Assembly: GCA_963797835.1 (NCBI GenBank)
Contig: CAWCRN010000030.1
Location: 124,001 to 188,000 of the forward strand
Direction of reading: 5' to 3'
Source: JBDTSW01 sp963797835
GTDB taxonomy: Bacteria > Actinomycetota > Thermoleophilia > Solirubrobacterales > 70-9
DNA length: 64,000 bases
Positions 58,653 through 64,000 of this stretch are shown here, piece by piece. A program made the translations under genes and the position numbers. The notes beneath the pieces are model-generated. The model was not told where the DNA came from and searched no databases. It was given only the letters and a program-made list of their open reading frames with translations. Position 1 is the stretch's first letter; the number at the start of each line of letters is the position of its first letter.

Positions 58653-59633
58653 ATGGCCGCGGCGACAGCCATGAACGCCACCGGCCACGTCCCCGTCCTC
58701 GCCCCTGAGCTTGTCGAGTTGCTCGACCCCGCGCCGGGCTCCTCCGCGCTGGATTGCACCTTTGGCTCCGGGGGCCACGCGCGGCTGGTGGCCGAGCGGA
58801 TCGGCGCCGCCGGCTCCCTCGTCTGCGTCGACCGCGACCCCGAGGCCGAGGAGTCCTTCGCGGGGTTCGCGGAGGAGGTCGAGTGCGAGGCCGAGTTCGT
58901 CCGCGCCGACTTCGCCGACGCCATCGACGACCTGGCGGCCGCCGGGCGCCGCTTCGACCTTGCGTATATGGATCTGGGCATCTCCTCGCGCCAGGTCGAT
59001 GAGCCCGCCCGTGGCTTCTCCTACGCCGCCGACGCTCCGCTCGACATGCGCATGGACCCCGACCAGCAGCTCTCGGCGCGCGTCGTCGTGAACGACTGGC
59101 CCGCCGAGCGCCTGGCCGCCGCTCTGCGCGAGTACGGGGAGGAGCGGCACGCTCGCGCGATCGCGTCCGAGATCGTCCGCCGCCGGCCCCTGGAGACCAC
59201 GTTCGAGCTGGTCGATGCGATCCGGGCCGCGGTTCCCCCTTCCTACCGCTTCGGCCGCGGCCACCCCGCGAAGCGAAGCTTCCAGGCGATCAGGATCGCC
59301 GTCAACGGCGAGCTGGAGTCGCTCGATCGCGCGCTGCCCGGGGCATGGGGGCGCCTCGAGGTCGGAGGGCGCCTGGGCGCGATCGCGTTCCACTCGCTCG
59401 AGGACCGCAGGGTGAAGCGCTTCCTGGCCGACCGCGCCCGCGAATGCGTCTGCCCGCCGGAGCTTCCGGTCTGCACCTGCTCGCGCGAGCCGGAGGCCGA
59501 GCTCCTGACCCGCCGCGCCATAGCCGCCTCCCCCGAGGAGGCCGAGCGCAACCCCCGCGCGAGCTCGGCGCGGCTGCGCGTCGCACGCAAGCTGCGGGGC
59601 CCGCGCGACGACCTGCCCGGGAGTGAGGGCTGA
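58653..59633 (+). CDS. rsmH: 16S rRNA (cytosine-1402-N4)-methyltransferase
   Basis: A 326-residue RsmH (MraW). GHVPVLAPELVELLDPAPGS and LDCTFGSGGHARLVAERIGA hold the SAM site; YMDLGISSRQVDEPARGFSY, DMRMDPDQQLSARVVVNDWP, RKR-like HPAKRSFQAIRIAVN, and GAIAFHSLEDRRVKRFLADR are family marks. A Cys cluster (ECVCPPELPVCTCSREPEAE) occurs near the end. ATG 58671 is an alternative start. The stop and the next ATG overlap by 1 nt. Confidence 0.93.
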   Translation: MAAATAMNATGHVPVLAPELVELLDPAPGSSALDCTFGSGGHARLVAERIGAAGSLVCVDRDPEAEESFAGFAEEVECEAEFVRADFADAIDDLAAAGRRFDLAYMDLGISSRQVDEPARGFSYAADAPLDMRMDPDQQLSARVVVNDWPAERLAAALREYGEERHARAIASEIVRRRPLETTFELVDAIRAAVPPSYRFGRGHPAKRSFQAIRIAVNGELESLDRALPGAWGRLEVGGRLGAIAFHSLEDRRVKRFLADRARECVCPPELPVCTCSREPEAELLTRRAIAASPEEAERNPRASSARLRVARKLRGPRDDLPGSEG

Positions 59634-60415
59634 TGCCCGCCACCGCCGTGGCGCGCCGCGTCGCCGCCACGCCCGCCCGCCGCGCGACGGCGAACCGCCC
59701 GGCGCTGAAGCCGCGCCCACGGCCCGCGCCGCCTCGCGGCCGCGCCGCCCAGCAGCGACGCGCCCGCACCAAGGCGGCCACGCGGTCGAAAGCCAGCCGG
59801 GGCAGCGCCGCCCCTCGCCGCCCCCGCGCCCGCCGCAACACCCCCGTGACCGGCTTCGTCCCGGTGGTAGTCGGCCGCACGGCGGGTGCCGTCGGCGATA
59901 TCGCCGACTCCGGGGTAGTGGTCCGGATGACGCGCGGCCGGATCTGGATCGGCGTCCTCGGGGCGCTGCTCGTGGGGATCGTGGCGCTGAATGTCCGGGC
60001 CCTCGACCTCAACGCCGCCTCCAGCGAAGTCGCTCGCCAGACCGACGGGTTGAAGCGCGCCAACTCGGCACTCGAGGCCCAGATCGCTGGGGAGCTTTCA
60101 AACGACCAGGTCCAGGCGGCCGCCGTGAGGGTCGGCCTGGCCATGCCCGCCCCGGGGGCGATCCGCTACCTGCACCCGGGCCGCGACGCCGCCGCGATCG
60201 CGGCACGGCGCCTCGCCGATGGCGACTTCACGCTGGGCACGGTCGCGCCCGCCATTACCGAGGTTCCGGTGATCACGGCGCCGGCCGTCGAGCCCGAGGT
60301 GCCTCCCGTCGAGGAGGCGCCGGTCACGGAGGTTCCCACCGAGGCGGTCACGGCGCCGCCGGCCGATCCGGCCGCGCGCCTTGCCACAACGGATGGCGGC
60401 GTCGTCGCCCCGTGA
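59633..60415 (+). CDS. FtsL-like division protein
   Basis: A 260-residue bitopic protein in the ftsL position. A long, Arg/Pro/Ala-rich cytoplasmic region (residues 1-95), one span (IWIGVLGALLVGIVALNVRA), a short coiled coil (LNAASSEVARQTDGLKRANS) with the LRxEN-like ALEAQIAGELSNDQVQAAAV, then a Pro/Val/Thr-rich tail. It should bridge FtsI and the DivIC partner in the septum. The basic N-terminus is much longer than in most FtsL proteins. Confidence 0.75.
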   Translation: MPATAVARRVAATPARRATANRPALKPRPRPAPPRGRAAQQRRARTKAATRSKASRGSAAPRRPRARRNTPVTGFVPVVVGRTAGAVGDIADSGVVVRMTRGRIWIGVLGALLVGIVALNVRALDLNAASSEVARQTDGLKRANSALEAQIAGELSNDQVQAAAVRVGLAMPAPGAIRYLHPGRDAAAIAARRLADGDFTLGTVAPAITEVPVITAPAVEPEVPPVEEAPVTEVPTEAVTAPPADPAARLATTDGGVVAP

Positions 60416-60471
60416 GCGGCGACTCAGCCGCGGACAAGGGTGCCGGGCGCCGAGGGCGAAGCTGACAGACG

Positions 60472-62139
60472 ATGGGCCTGGTCGAGCGACGAATCGGACT
60501 CCTGTTCGCGCTGTTCGCGCTGGCGCTGTGCGTGGTCGTCGCCCGGGCCTCCTGGCTGCAGGGTGTGCGGGGCTCGGCGCTGAGCGCCGAGGCGCAGAGC
60601 CAGCAGACCGAGACGCTGACGGTCCCGGGCTCGCGCGGATCGATTCTCGACCGCAACGGCAGGGAGCTGGCGGTCTCGGAGGATGCGGTGACGATCGTCG
60701 CGACGCCGTACCAGGTCGAGGACCCACCGAAGGCGGCGGCGAAGCTGGCCGCGGTCCTCGACGGCGACGAGGACGAGATCCTCCGGTTGCTCGCGAAGCC
60801 CGATTCCGGGTTCGAGTACATCGCTCGCAAGGTCGACCTACCGACCGCGGAGGATGTGCGCAAGCTCGACCTCGCCGGGATCGGGACCCTCGCCGACAGC
60901 CGGCGCATCTATCCGCAGGGCGAGATGGCGTCGCAGGTGATCGGGTCGGTTGGGATCGACAACAACGGCCTCACCGGCCTCGAGGCCTCCTACGAGGAGA
61001 CCCTGCACGGGGCCGAGGGCGAGCGCGAGATCGTCCGCGATGCCCTGGGCGAGGAGCTGGAGCGAGACACGCTCCAGAGCCCGGGGACCGGAACCGACAT
61101 CCAGCTCACGATCGACGCCTACCTTCAGGCACGCACGGAGGACGTCCTCGCGGGCATCGCCGAGACCTACAGCCCGAAGGGGGCGACGGCGATCGTTATG
61201 GACCCGCGGAGCTCCGAGGTCCTGGCGCTCGCGAACTACCCCGCGGCGGATCCGTCCGACCCGGGCGGGGCCACCCCGCAGGAGCTCGCGAACCGCGCCA
61301 CCGGGTACACCTATGAGCCGGGCTCGACGTTCAAGGCCTTCACGGTGGCCGGGGCGATGGAGGAGGGGATCGTGACCCCCGATACCCCCTTCGACCTGCC
61401 GCCGACGATCCAGGTCGCGGACCGCGTGATCGAGGAGTCCCATCCGCGTGGCTACATGACGCTCAGCGTCGCCGACATCCTGGCCCAGTCCTCGAACGTC
61501 GGCGCCGTGAAGATCGGCCTCGAGATCGGGGCCGAGCGCTTCGACCACTGGATCCGTGAGTTCGGCTTCGGCGCCCCCACCGGCATCGACTTCCCGGGCG
61601 AGGAGCAGGGGATCGTGCTCGAGCCCAGCGAGTACTCGGGTTCGACGATGGGCAACCTGCCGATCGGCCAGGGCCTCTCGGTGACCCCGATCCAGATGGC
61701 CGCGGCCTACTCGGCGATCGCCAACGGCGGCGTCCTCCGGCCCCCGCGCTTGATCGCCGAGGCGGGAGGCGAGCCCGTGGAGGCCGCGGAAGGCAGGCGG
61801 ATCATCTCGCGCGACAATGCGGTGAAGGTCCGGGAGATGCTCGAGGGGGTGCTGGCCCCGGGAGGCACGGCCTCCGAGGTGAGCGTCCCCGGCTACACGC
61901 TCGCGGGGAAGACGGGAACCGCCGAGAAGGTGGTCGACGGCGTCTACTCGGAGACGAAGTTCGTCGGCTCGTTCGTGGGCTTCGCCCCCGCCGAGGACCC
62001 GCAGCTGCTGGTGGCGGTCGTCGTCGACGAGCCCGAGGGCGACTACTACGGCGGCAGCGTCGCCGCGCCCGCGTTCGGTGAGATCGCCAGGTTCGCGCTC
62101 CCATACCTCGGCATCGAGGCGGGCGCCGGCGGCGGCTGA
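60472..62139 (+). CDS. ftsI: Penicillin-binding protein 2 / FtsI, septal transpeptidase
   Basis: A 555-residue class B PBP. One N-terminal span, a dimerisation region (SRGSILDRNGRELAVSEDAV), then the transpeptidase: YEPGSTFKAFTVAGAMEEGI (SxxK), ILAQSSNVGAVKIGLEIGAE (SxN), YTLAGKTGTAEKVVDGVYSE (KTG). It crosslinks septal peptidoglycan with FtsW. Intact, ends YLGIEAGAGGG. The gap to ftsL is 56 nt. Confidence 0.93.
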   Translation: MGLVERRIGLLFALFALALCVVVARASWLQGVRGSALSAEAQSQQTETLTVPGSRGSILDRNGRELAVSEDAVTIVATPYQVEDPPKAAAKLAAVLDGDEDEILRLLAKPDSGFEYIARKVDLPTAEDVRKLDLAGIGTLADSRRIYPQGEMASQVIGSVGIDNNGLTGLEASYEETLHGAEGEREIVRDALGEELERDTLQSPGTGTDIQLTIDAYLQARTEDVLAGIAETYSPKGATAIVMDPRSSEVLALANYPAADPSDPGGATPQELANRATGYTYEPGSTFKAFTVAGAMEEGIVTPDTPFDLPPTIQVADRVIEESHPRGYMTLSVADILAQSSNVGAVKIGLEIGAERFDHWIREFGFGAPTGIDFPGEEQGIVLEPSEYSGSTMGNLPIGQGLSVTPIQMAAAYSAIANGGVLRPPRLIAEAGGEPVEAAEGRRIISRDNAVKVREMLEGVLAPGGTASEVSVPGYTLAGKTGTAEKVVDGVYSETKFVGSFVGFAPAEDPQLLVAVVVDEPEGDYYGGSVAAPAFGEIARFALPYLGIEAGAGGG

Positions 62140-62167
62140 GCGGCCCCACCGGCCCGCATCGCCGCCA

Positions 62168-62173
62168 TACAAT
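62168..62173 (+). promoter_or_regulatory. Putative -10 element (TACAAT) before murE
   Basis: TACAAT lies in the 41-nt ftsI-murE gap and ends 7 nt before ATG 62181, so murE-murF may also be started separately by a leaderless transcript. Confidence 0.45.
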
Positions 62174-62180
62174 CGCCGCG

Positions 62181-63666
62181 ATGAAGCTCCGCGAGGTCCT
62201 CGCCGGCGCTTCGGTCGCCGAGTGGACCGCCGACCCGGGCGTCGAGGTGACCGGCCTGGCCTATGACAGCCGCGACGTCGGGGCGGGCACCCTCTTCTTC
62301 TGTGTGCCAGGGGCTCGCAGCGACGGCCACGACTTCGCGCCGGCCGCCATCGAGGCCGGCGCGGCGGCCCTCGTCGTCGAGCGCCCGCTCGAGCTGGCCG
62401 TTCCGCAGGCCGTCGTCCCCGACGCACGTGCCGCGATGGCGCCCGCGGCCGTGGCGTTCTTCGGTGACCCCACGGCCAAGCTCGAGGTGGCCGGGATCAC
62501 CGGCACGAACGGCAAGACGACGACGGCGTTCCTGGTCCGCCACGTGCTCGAGCGGGCCGGCACCCAAGCAGGGCAGCTCGGCACCGTGAGGAGGGTGGTC
62601 GGGGGCTTCGAGTCGGAGGTCGAGCGCACGACGCCGGAGGCGATCGACCTCCAGCGCACCTTCCGGGAGATGCTCGACGCCGGCGACCGAGCGTGCGTGA
62701 TGGAGGTCTCGTCCCACGCCCTGGCGCTGCGCCGCGCCGACGGCACCCGCTTCAAGGCGGCCGCCTTCACCAACCTCACCCAGGACCACCTCGACTTCCA
62801 TGCAGGCATGGACGACTACTTCTCCGCGAAGGAGATCCTGTTCGCGGGCACTCCGGAGCCCCCTGGGACCTCGGTGGTGAACGCCGACGACCCCTACGGC
62901 GACCGGCTGGCGGCGGCGATCCGCGAGCGCGGGGGCGCACTGGTCACGTTCTCCGCCGAGGGCGCGGACGCCGACTACACCGCGCTCGAGCCGTCGTTCG
63001 ACGCGGGCGGCTCCCGATTCATCTGCCGCTCGCCGGAGGGCGACCACGCGGTCGAGCTGGCGCTCCCCGGGGACTTCAACATCGCCAACGCGCTGACGGC
63101 GATCGCCACCGCCGGCGCGCTCGGGGTCCCCGCCGCAGAGGCCGCGGCGGCGCTGACGAGCGCGGCGCGGGTACCGGGGCGGATGGAGGCGATCGACGAG
63201 GGGCAGCCGTTCGGCGTCCTGGTGGACTACGCCCATACCCCTGACTCGCTCGAGAACGTGCTTCGGGCAGCTCGCCGGCTCACCCAGGGCCGACTGATCT
63301 GCGTCTTCGGGGCGGGCGGCGACCGCGACCGCGACAAGCGCCCGCTGATGGGGGCGGCCGTGGCCGAGCTGGCGGACGTCGCCCTCGTCACCTCCGACAA
63401 CCCGCGCTCGGAGGACCCCGCGGCGATCGTGGCGGAGATCCGTGCCGGCATGGAGGGCGAGGGGGCACGCGCCGAGATCGAGGTGGAGGTCGACCGCCGC
63501 GCGGCGATCGCCGCCGCCGCTGGCGGAGGCCCGCGAGGGCGACACCGTCGTGATCGCGGGCAAGGGGCATGAGCAGGGCCAGGAGTTCGCAGGCGGGCGC
63601 AAGCTCCCGTTCGACGACCGCGACGTCGCCCGCGAGGAGCTTCGCTCGCTCCGGGTGGGACCATGA
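62181..63666 (+). CDS. murE: UDP-N-acetylmuramoylalanyl-D-glutamate--2,6-diaminopimelate ligase (one frameshift)
   Basis: About 495 residues. It adds the third stem-peptide residue to UDP-MurNAc-Ala-Glu in the cytoplasm. VAGITGTNGKTTTAFLVRHV is the ATP site, EVSSHALALRRADG the central motif, VDYAHTPDSLENVLRAARRL the C-terminal hinge, and SDNPRSEDP the DNPR motif that marks meso-diaminopimelate specificity. An extra C near 63520 shifts the last 45 residues (EGDTVVIAGKGHEQGQEF) into another frame. Since murE is normally essential, this shift is best explained as a sequence error. The stop overlaps murF by 4 nt. Confidence 0.9.
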
Positions 63667-64000
63667 TCGAGCTGGCCCCGGAGCGGATCGCGGCCGAGGC
63701 GGGCGCGACCGTGGCGCAGGAGGGGGCACGCGAACGTCCCAGCCGCGCGACGATCGACTCGCGCGCGGCGGGGCCCGGCGACCTCTTCTTCGGCCTCCCG
63801 GGCGAGCGCGCCGACGGTGGCGCCTACGCGGGAGGAGCGCTTCTCGGGGGCGCCTGGGGCGTCGTCGTCCGCCCGGAGCACGCCGCCGGCCTGCCGGAGT
63901 CCGGCTGGGTGCTCACCAGCCCGGATCCCCTTCAGGCCCTCCAGCGGCTGGCGCGGGCCTGGCGGCGGGAGCTGGGCTGCAGGGTCGTGGGGATCACCGG
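63663..64000 (+). CDS. murF: UDP-N-acetylmuramoyl-tripeptide--D-alanyl-D-alanine ligase (3' partial)
   Basis: The first 112 residues of MurF: IELAPERIAAEAGATVAQEG, the N-terminal substrate domain with IDSRAAGPGDLFFGLPGERA and DGGAYAGGALLGGAWGVVV, up to the start of the ATP-binding region (VVGITG), where the window ends. It follows murE with an ATGA overlap, the standard order of the cluster. Confidence 0.9.
   Translation, partial: MIELAPERIAAEAGATVAQEGARERPSRATIDSRAAGPGDLFFGLPGERADGGAYAGGALLGGAWGVVVRPEHAAGLPESGWVLTSPDPLQALQRLARAWRRELGCRVVGIT

Noticed and set aside
1..64000. CRISPR array, rRNA genes, complete insertion sequences
   Set aside because: No regularly spaced repeats, no rRNA-like sequence and no transposase were seen on either strand.

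Overview
The window is a very GC-rich (about 70 percent) actinobacterial chromosome segment. Gene content (MraZ-led dcw cluster with a meso-DAP-type MurE, Tad pilus genes, a Rho-like factor, a GAP-family protein, tandem cold-shock genes, an HTH plus LAGLIDADG protein next to tRNA genes) and predicted leaderless -10 elements of the form TAnnnT 7-10 nt before start codons fit the class Thermoleophilia (Solirubrobacterales-like). This placement is an inference from gene content, not a computed phylogeny.

Layout. 1-6 kb: envelope proteins (YihY/BrkB, a holin-like/phosphodiesterase fusion, GAP family, AI-2E-type permease), heavily broken by single-base frameshifts. 6-25 kb: metabolic and envelope genes, including an MMPL exporter with a MarR regulator, an aldehyde dehydrogenase running in one frame into a GMC oxidoreductase, a membrane-anchored PLC-like enzyme, an ABC exporter pair, an M15 peptidase and a cold-shock gene. 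25-31 kb: a patatin gene coupled to a tiny Cys-rich ORF, a divergent HTH/LAGLIDADG gene sharing a palindromic start region with it, tRNA-Leu(CAG), tRNA-Glu(CTC), and a roughly 3 kb integrated element in the 3' end of tRNA-Glu, bounded by a 48-bp direct repeat and carrying a truncated tyrosine integrase plus three cargo genes. 31-38.8 kb: SulP transporter, small regulatory proteins, a tandem pair of paralogous lipoproteins with a shared upstream box, and a beta-propeller/calcium-repeat exported protein.

38.8-45.5 kb is the most distinctive part: a promoter and cobalamin riboswitch precede five overlapping genes. Two encode exported DUF4430-type proteins (the fold of the transcobalamin beta domain). 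One encodes an EcfT-like permease, one a double EcfA ATPase, and one an ECF S-component fused to about six alpha/alpha-toroid repeats (the fold of the transcobalamin/intrinsic-factor alpha domain). Together they look like a B12-regulated ECF uptake system in which the two halves of a transcobalamin-like binder are encoded separately, one half fused to the membrane receptor.

45.6-58 kb: nitroreductase, GlpD, transaldolase, an unusual Rho-like protein with Arg replacing the P-loop Lys, a two-component pair, and cpaB-tadA-tadB-tadC. 58-64 kb: the start of the dcw cluster (mraZ, rsmH, ftsL-like, ftsI, murE, murF) with a readable promoter overlapped by MraZ-type repeats. Many conserved genes, including the normally essential murE, carry single-base frameshifts. 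I read most of these as sequence or assembly errors, so broken genes outside the integrated element should not be taken as pseudogenes without checking.
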